A DNA stretch of 48,146 bases from Haliea sp. (GCA_016704305.1 JADJAL010000037.1:1-48146), one strand, 5' to 3'. Positions 17,096 through 26,403 are shown, counted from the stretch's first letter. The notes: generated from the sequence alone by a model not told the origin. Program-made: numbers and translations.

Positions 17096-18796
17096 ATGAC
17101 CAAACACACCGCAGCGATCAGCAACACCGGCAATCCATCCAATCAGTTTGACTGCATCATCGTGGGCGCTGGCCATAACGGCCTGGCGACTGCTTTGGTG
17201 CTGGCGCGCAACGGGCGTCGCGTGCTGGTGCTGGAAAAAAACAACTTTGTCGGCGGCATGGGCGGCACGCGGGAAATTCTCAAGGGGTGTCGCAACGAGG
17301 TGGGCGCGAGTTGCCTTTTCCCATTGTCCGCCGAGATCAAGCACTATTTCGATTTCGAGGCGCACGGGGTGGAGATGATTCCGCTGCCGGTGATGGCCGT
17401 CAACCTGGTCGGCGCCGATGGCCGCCCGTTCGTGATTTTCAAGAATCCGCTGCGCCTTTCCTTCAACCTGCTGCGCACCTTTGGCCTCAGCGGCATGCTG
17501 GGTTTTATCCGCCTGCTGAAATTCTGCCAGTACCCGGCGCGCGTGCTGGACCGCTTCACCGCCCGCAAGGCGCCGCGCAAACTGGAAGACCTGATTGCCG
17601 AGGCGGCCACGCCCGAGCAGCGCGAACACCTGGAGCTGGCCTTCAAGGGCTCGGCGATGGATATCCTCGACAAATTTTTCCCCGATCCGGTGAAACACCG
17701 GGAACTGCGCGCCAGCATGGCGTTTGCCGCGGTGCAGGCCACCTACAAAGGGCCCTATACGCCCGGCTCAGGGTTGTGCCTGATTTACACGATGGCGCAG
17801 GAGGGCTCTGAGGGCCTGATGCAGCGCGTGAAAGGTGGCCTCGGGCGCCTCTCTGATTGCCTGACGCAGCAGATCGAAGCGCTGGGTGGAGAAGTGCGGC
17901 TGAAACAGAACGTGGCGCGCATTCTGGTCGAGGATGATCGCGCGGTGGGCGTCGAACTGAAAAACGGCGAGCGCCTGCACGCCGCCACCATCATCTCCAA
18001 TCTCGACAAGCAGGCGACGTTCAACCACCTGCTCGCAGGCCACACGCTGGCGGCGGCAGACCAGCAAAAAGTGGATGCGTTTACGCACCGTGGCGCGTTC
18101 GTGCATATGCTGTTCAAGCTGAATGGGTTGCCGACGTACTCTGCCCACCTGGACAAACTCAACCACATTCCCGGCGCGCATTTTGGCGGCGCGATGGTGC
18201 TGGACCCGGAGCAATTACAGCGCAGCTACGAGACCTGCCTGCGCGGCGAATTGCCGGAGCAGATTCCGCTGGCGTTCCAGGTGCCGACCGTGGTCGACAG
18301 CAGCCTGGCACCATCGGGGTATCACATCGCCACCGCCTACGGCTTCTATTTCCCGTGCGAGGCACCAAAAGAGCAGCGCGGCAAATTGCGCGACCAGATG
18401 GCGGAAAAAATCATCGATCACATCAGCGTGCACATGCCTGATTTCCGCTCGTTGATTGTCGACCAGGCGATCTTTTCCTCGGACCACTTCGCCAGCATGC
18501 AGGGCGTGACCAATGGCGATTGGACGCATGGCCTGCTGCACCCGGACCAGATGATCGGAGAACGCTGCCTGATCGACGGCACTGGCCACACCACGCCGGT
18601 GGCGGGCTTGTACCTGTGCGGCGCGTCCTGCCACCCCGGACCCGGCGTCACCTTCCTGCCGGGCTATAACTGCGCGCACGAAATCATGGCGGCCAGCGCG
18701 AGTGGTACACAGGGCGCTAGCACGCCTGCAAATTCGAGCGCAGCTGTTACAAGTACTACTTCAACAGCACAGGAACCAACAACGCGTGCAGCGTAG
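17096..18796 (+). CDS. Phytoene-desaturase/PYROXD2-like FAD-dependent oxidoreductase
   Basis: 566-residue flavoprotein of the CrtI/PYROXD2 group. The FAD loop is FDCIIVGAGHNGLATALVLA, followed by RVLVLEKNNFVGGMGGT. The C-terminal flavin segment is VAGLYLCGASCHPGPGVTFL with PGYNCAHEI. The family includes carotenoid desaturases and isomerases, but the absence of crtB, crtE or crtY nearby argues against carotenoid synthesis; PYROXD2-like enzymes have no settled substrate. Its last 41 nt overlap the convergent tetR gene. The low-complexity Ser/Thr/Ala tail after HEIMAAS lies mostly in that overlap. Probably repressed by TetR through the operator at 17012-17033. Confidence 0.85.
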   Translation: MTKHTAAISNTGNPSNQFDCIIVGAGHNGLATALVLARNGRRVLVLEKNNFVGGMGGTREILKGCRNEVGASCLFPLSAEIKHYFDFEAHGVEMIPLPVMAVNLVGADGRPFVIFKNPLRLSFNLLRTFGLSGMLGFIRLLKFCQYPARVLDRFTARKAPRKLEDLIAEAATPEQREHLELAFKGSAMDILDKFFPDPVKHRELRASMAFAAVQATYKGPYTPGSGLCLIYTMAQEGSEGLMQRVKGGLGRLSDCLTQQIEALGGEVRLKQNVARILVEDDRAVGVELKNGERLHAATIISNLDKQATFNHLLAGHTLAAADQQKVDAFTHRGAFVHMLFKLNGLPTYSAHLDKLNHIPGAHFGGAMVLDPEQLQRSYETCLRGELPEQIPLAFQVPTVVDSSLAPSGYHIATAYGFYFPCEAPKEQRGKLRDQMAEKIIDHISVHMPDFRSLIVDQAIFSSDHFASMQGVTNGDWTHGLLHPDQMIGERCLIDGTGHTTPVAGLYLCGASCHPGPGVTFLPGYNCAHEIMAASASGTQGASTPANSSAAVTSTTSTAQEPTTRAA

Positions 18797-19334
18797 CGCG
18801 CAGTTGCGCGTCGGTCCTGACCCAGTTGCTGGGCAGCGTGAGGAAAGACAACAGCAGGCGGTACACCCACTCCACGAGCACCTCCGGGCGCACCGCATCC
18901 TGCAACAGGCCGGCATCGCGCGCGGGGCGGATGACATGGTCCATCAGCTCCTCGCCAAAGCGCACGATGACATCGGAACTCCAGATCGCGCGCCGCGCGC
19001 GGCTGTCCTCGTCGGATGCGAACACGGCGCGCAGCAGCGGTCGCCGCGGCACCTCCTTGATCGCCACGATCATGCCCTCCACCACCTGGTCGGCGGGATG
19101 CGGATATTTCGCGAGGCGTTTGCGCAGCCGCGTATTCAACTGTTCCATCTCGCCCTTGATGGTGGCGACCAGCAGGTCGTCGCGACCGGGAAAATACCGG
19201 TACACCGTGGAGCGGGCCACGCCGGCGCGCGCCGCTACCTCCTGCATGCCCGTAGCGGAGATACCTCTGTCGAGATAACAGCGCCGGGCGGCGTCGATGA
19301 TAATGCCAACAGGATCGGGCCGCAGTTCAGTCAT
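18756..19334 (-). CDS. TetR/AcrR family transcriptional regulator
   Basis: 192-residue repressor with an N-terminal TetR DNA-binding domain: IIDAARRCYLDRGISATGMQ, then EVAARAGVARSTVYRYFPGR, the helix-turn-helix and anchoring YRYF. The C-terminal ligand domain is variable. Its 3' end overlaps the CrtI-like gene by 41 nt in convergent orientation. A palindrome at 19369-19390, 35 nt before its ATG, matches the one upstream of the CrtI-like gene, suggesting control of both itself and that gene. The ligand is unknown; a lipid or steroid-derived acyl compound would suit the neighbourhood. Confidence 0.9.
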   Translation of the reverse strand: MTELRPDPVGIIIDAARRCYLDRGISATGMQEVAARAGVARSTVYRYFPGRDDLLVATIKGEMEQLNTRLRKRLAKYPHPADQVVEGMIVAIKEVPRRPLLRAVFASDEDSRARRAIWSSDVIVRFGEELMDHVIRPARDAGLLQDAVRPEVLVEWVYRLLLSFLTLPSNWVRTDAQLRATLHALLVPVLLK

Positions 19335-19368
19335 TTGGCCTACTCGCCTTGCGCGCAGCGTTAAAATA

Positions 19369-19390
19369 GGACATTTTCAGCTAAATGCCC
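19369..19390. promoter_or_regulatory. Candidate TetR autoregulatory operator
   Basis: GGACAT (19369-19374) - 10 nt - ATGCCC (19385-19390). It is partly palindromic over GGACATTT / AAATGCCC and has the same half-site spacing as 17012-17033. It lies between tetR (minus) and the sulfotransferase (plus) and could serve either. Confidence 0.6.
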
Positions 19391-19568
19391 GACAGCGTAA
19401 AGCATCCATCCTGTGCACCGCAGGAGATTGCCAAGTTCTTACGCAATCACGTTGTCGCATGGTCGTGTCGTCGCGTGGCCGTGCAGTCGTACAGTCACTC
19501 CGGATACAGGGTTGGATAATTTGAGCGGATCACCTGCATTAACAGCCACGCACTATCACCGCGCGCCG

Positions 19569-20837
19569 ATGCGCGTTATCAATACCGTGTTGCGTGGCGC
19601 CAACACGCTGGGGCTGGCGAGGATTTCACTGCAGCAGGACGAGATGATCGCCGCCGCACGCAAGGCCACCGGCCTGAGCTACTTCGGTGACGAAAGCTTC
19701 CTTGACCCGATGCAGCGCCTCATCCAGTCACTGGAGCAAGAGGCGGACCTCAATCCCATCGGCCGCTTTATGAATCGCACCAACATCCTGCGCCTGCTGA
19801 AACACCGGCTGTACGTGCAGGATTTACTCACCCGCCATCCCGAGATACTCGCACGGCAAATGCCCGACCCCGTGGTAATTGTCGGCCTGGGGCGCTCCGG
19901 CACGACGCGCCTGCACCGATTGCTGGCGTCCGACCCGCGCTTCCTGAATCTGCACTCCTGGGAATCGGTATTCCCGGTGCCTTACCCCGAGTGCTTCACC
20001 GCGCGCGCCGAGGGCCGCACGGACCCGCGCATCACCTCGCTCGACCAGGGCTTGAAAGCCGTGCTGTACATGAGCCCCCAGGTTGCCGCCGTGCATCCGC
20101 TGGGCACCTTCGAAGTGGAGGAGGAAGTGGGGCTGTTGCAGCACGCATTTTCCAGCCAGATTTTTGAAATCCAGGCGAAGCTTCCGACATTCGCCGAATG
20201 GCTGATGACCCACGACCAGCACGCGGCTTACGAATACATGGTGGTGTTGCTGAAGATCATCTCCTGGTTCCGCAACGACCCCGAGGACCAACCGTGGGTG
20301 CTCAAAACGCCCCAGCACATGCAGGACCTCGACGCGCTGCTGCACGTGTTCCCCAATGCCAAACTGGTGTGCTCGCACCGCGATCCGATCAAATGCGTGG
20401 GCTCAATCTGCTCCACCGCCTGGAATGCGATGGTGCGCGACTGCGACAGCATTACGCCCGACTGGCTGGGACAGGAATGGCTCAGCAAAACGGAACGCAT
20501 GGTGCGCAAAACGCTGCTCGTGCGCGAGGAGCGGGTACCACCACAGAATCAGTACGACATTCAGTATGCTGACATCACTGCCAATTGGCAGGACGCGATG
20601 CAGGGTGTCTACGATTATCTCCAGCTTCCCTTTATCGACGAGGCGCGCGGCAACATGCAGCGCTGGGTGAACGAGAACCGGCTGCACAAGCATGGCGCGC
20701 ATAAATACAGCCTCGCGGATTTCGGCCTCGATACACAGGAGGTGGACCAGCGGTTGCTGTTCTACCGCGAGCGCTTCAATATCCCGTACGAACGTAAGAA
20801 TCCGCATCTGGCTGCAGACGCCGACGCCAAAAATTGA
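19569..20837 (+). CDS. Sulfotransferase family protein (PF13469 type), module 1a
   Basis: 422-residue P-loop sulfotransferase-fold protein. A helical N-terminal extension (ATGLSYFGDESFLDPMQRLI) precedes the PAPS 5'-phosphosulfate loop VVIVGLGRSGTTRLHRLL, the VLKTPQHMQDLDALLHVFPN segment and the 3'-phosphate motif LVCSHRDPIKCVGS. The same N-terminal extension occurs in the other two large copies (22034 and 26404), so they are paralogues. Start uncertain: an in-frame TTG at 19521 is possible. First of a DUF1214 / second sulfotransferase / LLM series on the plus strand. The true substrate and even sulfotransfer activity are unproven for this subfamily. Confidence 0.85.
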   Translation: MRVINTVLRGANTLGLARISLQQDEMIAAARKATGLSYFGDESFLDPMQRLIQSLEQEADLNPIGRFMNRTNILRLLKHRLYVQDLLTRHPEILARQMPDPVVIVGLGRSGTTRLHRLLASDPRFLNLHSWESVFPVPYPECFTARAEGRTDPRITSLDQGLKAVLYMSPQVAAVHPLGTFEVEEEVGLLQHAFSSQIFEIQAKLPTFAEWLMTHDQHAAYEYMVVLLKIISWFRNDPEDQPWVLKTPQHMQDLDALLHVFPNAKLVCSHRDPIKCVGSICSTAWNAMVRDCDSITPDWLGQEWLSKTERMVRKTLLVREERVPPQNQYDIQYADITANWQDAMQGVYDYLQLPFIDEARGNMQRWVNENRLHKHGAHKYSLADFGLDTQEVDQRLLFYRERFNIPYERKNPHLAADADAKN

Positions 20838-20898
20838 CAGCGGCTGAGACATCGACATCGACATCAACAAAAGCCAACGATAACAATTCGGAGACACC

Positions 20899-22014
20899 AT
20901 GAGCATACAGACAGAAAGTCGCGCAGCGCTGAAGGACTTTATCGCACTGCTGCAGGAAATCGACGCACGCTGGTCCGGCCCCGAGTGGAACCTCCATTCG
21001 CCCGAGGACATCGTCGCCTCCCACCGCTCGCTGATGCACACACTGGAAACCTGCCTGATCGGCTTTTTCGAACAGGACGCCACGCGCCCCGATTTTCGCC
21101 GCATCGTGACACCCAGCCGCAAACTCACCGGCGACAATTCGGACGCCATCTATTTTGATGCGCCCGTGAGCGCCGAACATGCCTATGTGATCCACGGCAG
21201 CATGCACGGCGCAGCGTATTTTTCGCTGACGATCGAAGAAGGCGCCGAGGACGGCCTGATGGCCAGCAATACTGCCGGGGTGATCAATGACGAAAAACTG
21301 GATATCGACAACAACGGCCAATTCACGCTGTTCCTGGGTGGGAAACAACGCGACAAAAACTGGTTGCCGCTGACACCGGGCGCATCGCGGGTGACAACCC
21401 GCCACTACTTCGAAAACGCCACCTGCGCCGCCAGGGACCCGGATATGGAACCGCGCATACGTATTGAATGCCTCACCGCGAAAGCGGTTCCTGCGCCACC
21501 CAACGACGCCAGCGTGGCCGCCGGTATCCGCCGCGTCAGCAATGCGGTGCGCAGCCGCACGCTCGGCATGCCGCCGATGGTCAACGGCCCACTGCCGCCG
21601 TTCGTGGCGCTGACCCCCAATGAATTCCCTGCGCCGGTGCCACCCGGCGACTTCGGGCTGGCCGCCTATGACGCCCACTATTCCATGGCGCCCTTTTTCA
21701 TCGGGCCGGATGAAGCGCTGGTGATCACCGGACGCTGGCCAGATTGCCGTTTTGGCAACGTGTGCCTGTGGAACCGCTTCCAGCAAACACTCGACTACCG
21801 CAGCCGCAGCGTGTCGCTCAACCGCGCGCAGACACTGCTGGAAGCCGACGGCAGTTTCAGGATGATTGTCGCGCACACGGACCCCGGCCAACCGAACTGG
21901 CTGGATACCGAGGGCAATCTGTTTGGCCTGGTGTTCTGGCGTTTCTTCCTGGTGAGCGGTGACGTGGAAACACCGCAGGGAAAAATCGTCAAGCTCGCCG
22001 ACCTCAACGCCTGA
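20899..22014 (+). CDS. DUF1214 domain protein, module 1
   Basis: 371-residue protein with the DUF1214 region in its C-terminal half (FIGPDEALVITGRWPDCRFG, WNRFQQTLDYR, IVAHTDPGQPNWLDTEG). The paralogue at 27729-28916 has the parallel segments DEVLVVRVTPPPANYWAVEF, ETMDYRYRL and VAHDDPGVPNWLDPSGH. No signal peptide, so cytoplasmic. No catalytic motif recognised. It sits 61 nt after one sulfotransferase gene and 19 nt before another. In M. tuberculosis a gene pair that I recall as sulfotransferase plus DUF1214 lies in the cholesterol (KstR) regulon, which would fit a steroid role; that comparison needs checking. Confidence 0.8.
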   Translation: MSIQTESRAALKDFIALLQEIDARWSGPEWNLHSPEDIVASHRSLMHTLETCLIGFFEQDATRPDFRRIVTPSRKLTGDNSDAIYFDAPVSAEHAYVIHGSMHGAAYFSLTIEEGAEDGLMASNTAGVINDEKLDIDNNGQFTLFLGGKQRDKNWLPLTPGASRVTTRHYFENATCAARDPDMEPRIRIECLTAKAVPAPPNDASVAAGIRRVSNAVRSRTLGMPPMVNGPLPPFVALTPNEFPAPVPPGDFGLAAYDAHYSMAPFFIGPDEALVITGRWPDCRFGNVCLWNRFQQTLDYRSRSVSLNRAQTLLEADGSFRMIVAHTDPGQPNWLDTEGNLFGLVFWRFFLVSGDVETPQGKIVKLADLNA

Positions 22015-22033
22015 TTTGCGAGGAGCGATCACA

Positions 22034-23272
22034 ATGAATAGTCCACTGCCACTGCCGGTGCGCCTGCTCAACCTCGCAGGTCGCGGCGCCAATGCGCTCG
22101 GCTTGCAACCCGTCAACCTGAGCCTGGAAAAACTGCTGCAAACCGCCTGCGACAATACCGGTCTCAGCGATTTCGGCGAGGACGACTTTCGCGCGCCGCT
22201 GGCGATGCTGCTGGAGGGACTGGAGCAGGAAGCCAACCTGTCCCTGCTCGGTCGCATCATGGCGAAGACCGACCTGGTCCATACGCTGGAGAATCGCCTC
22301 GGCTTTGTCGCGTTATTCAAGCAACACCCCGAAATCGCGGAGCAAAAAATCGAGCGACCCATCTTTGTCGTCGGCCCACCCCGCTCCGGCACCACCATCT
22401 TTCACGATCTGCTGGTGATGGACCCTGACAACCGCGTACCGCTGACCTGGGAGACGGCGCGGCCGCTGCCGCCGCCGGACGCCGCCACCTATCGCAGCGA
22501 CCCGCGCATCGCGCAGTCGCAGGCGGATCTCGACCAGGTCGACAAGCTGCTGCCGGAATTCAAGAAGATGCACCCGATGGGCGCCACGCGCGCGCAGGAA
22601 TGCGTGACCATGACGAATCACGACTTCACCTCGATGATCTACCTGGTGCAGTACTTCGTTCCCACCTACGACCGCTGGGTGTGCGAGTGCGACATGCGCT
22701 CGGCGCTGAAATGGCACCGCCGCTTCCTGCAGGTATTGCAGTGGAAGACGCCCGGAAAACGCTGGGCGCTGAAATCGCCACAGCATCTCTGGCACCTGCA
22801 ACACATTCACCGCGAATACCCCGACGCGCTGTTCGTGCAAACGCACCGCGACCCGGTGAAGATCGTGATCTCGACCAGCAACCTCGCCGCCACCCTGCAG
22901 GGCATGGCCAGTGACCGCGTCGACCTGCACAAGGTCACGCGCTATTACGCGCAGGCGCTCGCGCAGGGCTATAACAACACCGTGGCCTACCGCAAGTCGG
23001 GCATGATCCCGGAGCACCAGGTAGTCGACCTGTACTTCCGCGATTTCATGGCCGACCAGGTCGGCACGGTGCGCCGCGCGTATGAGCACTTCGGCATGAC
23101 GCTGGAAGGCAGCACAGCCGCCGCGATGCAGTCCTTCCTCGACGACAATCCGGCGGATAAACACGGCAAGCACTTGTACAGTCTCGCCAACACCGGCATG
23201 CAGGAGGCGGAGTTGCGCGCACTGTTCACTGACTACGAGGCGTATTTCAATGTGCCGCGCGAGCCGCTGTAA
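22034..23272 (+). CDS. Sulfotransferase family protein (PF13469 type), module 1b
   Basis: 412-residue paralogue of the genes at 19569 and 26404. N-terminal extension TGLSDFGEDDFRAPLAMLLE, PAPS loop FVVGPPRSGTTIFHDLLVMD, ALKSPQHLWHLQHI, and FVQTHRDPVKIVISTSN. ATG 22034 is chosen because AGGAG lies 8 nt upstream. It directly follows the DUF1214 gene and precedes an LLM oxidoreductase gene by 51 nt. Two paralogous sulfotransferases in one operon suggest different acceptors or a heteromeric enzyme (inference). Confidence 0.87.
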   Translation: MNSPLPLPVRLLNLAGRGANALGLQPVNLSLEKLLQTACDNTGLSDFGEDDFRAPLAMLLEGLEQEANLSLLGRIMAKTDLVHTLENRLGFVALFKQHPEIAEQKIERPIFVVGPPRSGTTIFHDLLVMDPDNRVPLTWETARPLPPPDAATYRSDPRIAQSQADLDQVDKLLPEFKKMHPMGATRAQECVTMTNHDFTSMIYLVQYFVPTYDRWVCECDMRSALKWHRRFLQVLQWKTPGKRWALKSPQHLWHLQHIHREYPDALFVQTHRDPVKIVISTSNLAATLQGMASDRVDLHKVTRYYAQALAQGYNNTVAYRKSGMIPEHQVVDLYFRDFMADQVGTVRRAYEHFGMTLEGSTAAAMQSFLDDNPADKHGKHLYSLANTGMQEAELRALFTDYEAYFNVPREPL

Positions 23273-23323
23273 GTTCGCCACTGACGCGCTTGCTGGCACG
23301 GGCGCAAGCGCTGTGGAGGCCGT

Positions 23324-24200
23324 ATGAAATTCTGGCAAGCCATCACCTGGGCTGAAACGGAGCAATTGCCGCAGATCGCCCGCTTTGCCGAGGAAGTGGG
23401 ATTCAGCGGCCTGATGAGCGGTGATCACGCGGTCTACCCCGAGAGCATCGCCCCCGACTACCCGTACTCCGACAGCGGCCAGCCGCCGATGCACCCGAGT
23501 GATGAATACCCGGACCAGACGGCGATCTTCGCCACGATGGCCGCCGTTACGCACACGCTGCAGTTCACCTGTGGCGTCTACGTGCTGCCCCTGCGCAATC
23601 CCCACGAGGTGGCGCGCGCCGCCGCCACGCTGGCAATTCTCAGCGACAACCGTTTTATCCTCGGGGTCGGCGTCGGCTGGATGAAAGAAGAGTTCGACAT
23701 CTACGGCGTGGACTTTCACCGGCGCGGCAAAATTACCGACGAGAGTATCGAGGTGCTGCGCAAGCTGTGGTGCGGCGATATGGTGGAACACCACGGCGAG
23801 CACTTCAACTTCCCGCGCGTGCAATTGAGTCCGGCGCCGAAAAAATTCCCGCCGATCTACATTGGCGGCGCCAGTGAGATCGCACTGCGCCGGGCCGCGC
23901 GCTGCGGCGACGGCTATATCGGGGCCGGTACCGCGCCGGACGCAGTAGCGCCGCTGCTGCAACGGCTCGACAAACTCCGGCAGGAATACGGTCGCGACCA
24001 ACTGCCCTTCGAGGCGATGCTCGGCGTCACTGCAATGCCGGACCGCGACCTGTTCCTGCGCCTGCAGGACGACGGCTTGCAAAGCACGGTCGCACCGCCG
24101 TTCCAGTACGCGCTGGGCAAGAAAGTCATCGCTGGACGAGAAGAAGCGCTTCATGGAACATTTCAGCGAGACCATTATTCGGCGCATGCAATCGCGTTGA
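23324..24200 (+). CDS. LLM-class (F420/flavin-dependent) oxidoreductase, C-terminal frameshift
   Basis: About 292 residues of the luciferase-like monooxygenase superfamily, near the TIGR03619-type F420-dependent group. Motifs: FAEEVGFSGLMSGDHAVYPE, LQFTCGVYVLPLRNP, ILGVGVGWMKEEFDIYGVDF, PPIYIGGASEIALRRAARCG DGYI. Near 24122-24125 the frame shifts; dropping one A gives SSLDEKKRFMEHFSETIIRR and a stop at 24198-24200, a normal family C-terminus. In the raw frame the protein ends at 24208 with an unrelated tail. GTGGAGG precedes the start. Probably acts on a polycyclic or lipid substrate with the neighbouring genes; cofactor (FMN or F420) not determined. Confidence 0.85.
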
Positions 24201-24260
24201 TGAGGTAGTCCTGTTTTTAAATGGAATTCGGTCGCGACGGAGAAAGTGGCTTGCTGGGTC

Positions 24261-24339
24261 CGCTGGGACAGGGTCGCCAAAATCGCACATCCATGTGCAG
24301 GCTCGGTGGCGACATCCATGTCGCCACATGGTCCCAGCG
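24261..24339 (+). repeat. Intergenic palindromic repeat, copy 2 (best-formed double hairpin)
   Basis: Outer inverted repeat CGCTGGGAC (24261-24269) and GTCCCAGCG (24331-24339) encloses two perfect hairpins with CC loops: GCACAT/ATGTGC (24285-24298) and GTGGCGACAT/ATGTCGCCAC (24306-24327). Lies between the LLM and dienelactone hydrolase genes. Related to the copies at 11811, 41151 and 41346. Confidence 0.85.
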
Positions 24340-24425
24340 AAAACCAAACCGCACTTCTCCTTCAACTGCGACACATCATGCTTTTAACTGAGCCGCTAAC
24401 CGCTGACGCTGCCTGAGGTGTACCA

Positions 24426-25196
24426 ATGACTGCTCCTTATACTCCCATCGCCGACTACGATTGCGCGCCCTTTGCGGCGTCTGTCACTAGTGGTGCGCGC
24501 ATCAGCCATGACGTCTATCGTCGCGGCAGCGGTGCCCCGGTGGTGATCATCCAGGAGCTGCCTGGCATCGGCCCGGAAACACTGCGCCTGGCCGATGAAT
24601 TTGTCGCGCGCGGATTTGCGGTCGTGCTGCCGCACCTGTTCGGCCCGCTGGAAAAAATCAGTACCGGCGGCAACCTGGTGCGCGTGTTCTGCATGCGCCG
24701 CGAGTTCAGCCTGTTCGAGGCACACCGCGCCAGCCCCATCGTCGACTGGCTGAAGGCCCTGTGCCGCGAGGTAAAGGCGCAGGGGCCGCACAAGGGCGTG
24801 GGCGTGATTGGCATGTGCCTGACGGGGAACTTCGCGATCTCGCTGATGGGTGACGACAGCGTGCTGGCAGCCGTGAGTTCGCAACCCTCCATGCCGCTGA
24901 TGAAAGCCGATGAGTTGCATATGTCGGCCAACGATATCGGCGCTATCCGCCAACACATTGACGCCACCGCGCCGATGCATGCCTACCGTTTTGCCGGCGA
25001 CCCGATGTGCAATGCCGCCAAATTCCGGGCCATTGACAAGGCGTTTAACAACGAAGGCACGACGCGCATCGTCACGCATACGCTGCCGGGGAAGGGTCAC
25101 TCGGTGCTGACGCTGGATTTCGTCGATGAAGACGGGCACCCGACTCGCGAGGCGCTGAACGAGATCCTCGCGTACTTTGCGGCGCAATTGCAGTAG
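24426..25196 (+). CDS. Dienelactone hydrolase family protein
   Basis: 256-residue alpha/beta-hydrolase of the DLH family. Nucleophile elbow GVIGMCLTGNFA has Cys in place of Ser, as in true dienelactone hydrolases. The acid/His part lies in HAYRFAGDPMCNA and THTLPGKGHSVLTLDF. The N-terminal VVIIQELPGIGPETLRLADE matches the family. GAGGTG lies just before ATG 24426. It is separated from the LLM gene by the repeat, so may have its own promoter. Likely hydrolyses a lactone or enol ester intermediate; exact substrate unknown. Confidence 0.9.
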   Translation: MTAPYTPIADYDCAPFAASVTSGARISHDVYRRGSGAPVVIIQELPGIGPETLRLADEFVARGFAVVLPHLFGPLEKISTGGNLVRVFCMRREFSLFEAHRASPIVDWLKALCREVKAQGPHKGVGVIGMCLTGNFAISLMGDDSVLAAVSSQPSMPLMKADELHMSANDIGAIRQHIDATAPMHAYRFAGDPMCNAAKFRAIDKAFNNEGTTRIVTHTLPGKGHSVLTLDFVDEDGHPTREALNEILAYFAAQLQ

Positions 25197-25198
25197 GT

Positions 25199-25239
25199 CG
25201 CAGGGCTTCGCACGAGCCGGCAGAGCCGTGTGCCCTGCG
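25199..25239. terminator. Hairpin between convergent genes
   Basis: CGCAGGGC (25199-25206) pairs with GCCCTGCG (25232-25239) around a 25-nt loop. It lies between the convergent stops of the hydrolase and PhyH genes. No U-tract follows on either strand, so intrinsic termination is only possible. Confidence 0.35.
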
Positions 25240-25249
25240 GGAATAGTGG

Positions 25250-26329
25250 TCAGTACAGCGGCAACACGTAATTACCGGCATTGCCGGAGGCGGCGTAGAA
25301 CCACGATTCGAGCGCGTAGCGATTCTGCTCCTGGCCCTTCGCATGCCCGGTCCGGTGCAGGCTCAGGTGGTCAAAAAACAGTGCGTCGCCAGCGCCAAAG
25401 TACGGCCTGACCACGGGCGCCTCCTCAGCGAGTTTCGCGATTACCTCGGGACCCACCACCCAATTGATATTCGCGCCACCGGTGCCGTACTCCATAATCT
25501 CGTGTATGCGCTTGGGGATCAGCGCGAGACCGGGGGCAGCGGTGCCATCGCCGCACGGCGTCAGCGCAACCCACATATTCAGGGCCTTGGCCCCCGCCCC
25601 CATGAATTGTCCGTCCTGGTGCCAACCGCCAGGCATTTGCCCGGATTGCACCAGGCGAAACACCCACTTCCTGGTGGCGACAACGGCGGGCTCGCCGAAG
25701 TAGTCCTGCAACAGGTTGCTCAGGTTCATTGCGCGATAATGTTCCAGCACCTGGAACGCCCCACGCGGTGAATCCACGACCATGAGAGAGCCGGTGGGCC
25801 CATGCTTCTGCTTCTTTGTCAGCGCCGTGTAGCTGATATGCGTGCCCGGAAAATGGGGCGACTCGTAGTACCACGGATTTTTGGCAGAGGCGGATGACTC
25901 CGGTGCGGCCATCGCCATGCGGGCATGCATCGCGTTGTCGATCGTGTCGCGCAACTCGGCGGAGTTCGCCGCCGACAGCAATCCCCTGACCAGCAAATAG
26001 CCGTGATTCTGTATAGCGTCCTGCAGCTTGCTTGCGGTCAACGCGGAGGCGGATACCTCCGGCACCACGCCGCGGACGGGGGAACCTTTGAACGGCAGCG
26101 GGCTGTCGCCGGGACTGGCGATTACAACAGTCCCGGCTGCATCGCGGGCCTGCAACAGGATATCGATCATGGTGCGTTCAAGCGTGGCGTTCGCGCTCTT
26201 GCGGTTTTCTATGGCGAGCGTCTCATAGGCATTGCGCCAGTCACCCGCCTTCACCAGAGGCGACACTTCCTTCAAACAGTGCCGGACACGCAAATAATGC
26301 CGGACGCTGGCACTCGCTCGCTGCAACAT
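25250..26329 (-). CDS. Phytanoyl-CoA dioxygenase (PhyH) family Fe(II)/2-oxoglutarate oxygenase
   Basis: 359-residue non-heme iron dioxygenase. Iron ligands: GGWHQDGQFMG provides the HxD pair, and FDHLSLHRTGHAKG the distal His, with a following Arg (QNRYALESW) for 2-oxoglutarate. An N-terminal helical extension of about 110 residues precedes the NHGYLLVRGLL start of the fold. Last gene of the minus-strand DUF1214-sulfotransferase-PhyH series (74 nt after the sulfotransferase). Likely hydroxylates an acyl-CoA or a terpenoid/steroid side chain; substrate not determinable. Confidence 0.87.
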   Translation of the reverse strand: MLQRASASVRHYLRVRHCLKEVSPLVKAGDWRNAYETLAIENRKSANATLERTMIDILLQARDAAGTVVIASPGDSPLPFKGSPVRGVVPEVSASALTASKLQDAIQNHGYLLVRGLLSAANSAELRDTIDNAMHARMAMAAPESSASAKNPWYYESPHFPGTHISYTALTKKQKHGPTGSLMVVDSPRGAFQVLEHYRAMNLSNLLQDYFGEPAVVATRKWVFRLVQSGQMPGGWHQDGQFMGAGAKALNMWVALTPCGDGTAAPGLALIPKRIHEIMEYGTGGANINWVVGPEVIAKLAEEAPVVRPYFGAGDALFFDHLSLHRTGHAKGQEQNRYALESWFYAASGNAGNYVLPLY

Positions 26330-26403
26330 GCTGATTCCCTATTCCACCCTGGCGGCCAGTGTACCGAAAAGCGCTTTTGAAGCACAGGCGAGCGGCCGCG
26401 CCG

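Noticed and set aside
17096..18796. Carotenoid biosynthesis locus.
   Set aside because: Only a CrtI-like gene is present; no phytoene synthase, GGPP synthase or cyclase nearby, and PYROXD2-like similarity is equally good.
20776..24319. Very long open frames on the minus strand opposite the sulfotransferase, DUF1214 and LLM genes (over 500 codons each).
   Set aside because: They mirror codon bias of the GC-rich plus-strand genes, show no recognisable family, and the plus-strand products are clearly conserved.
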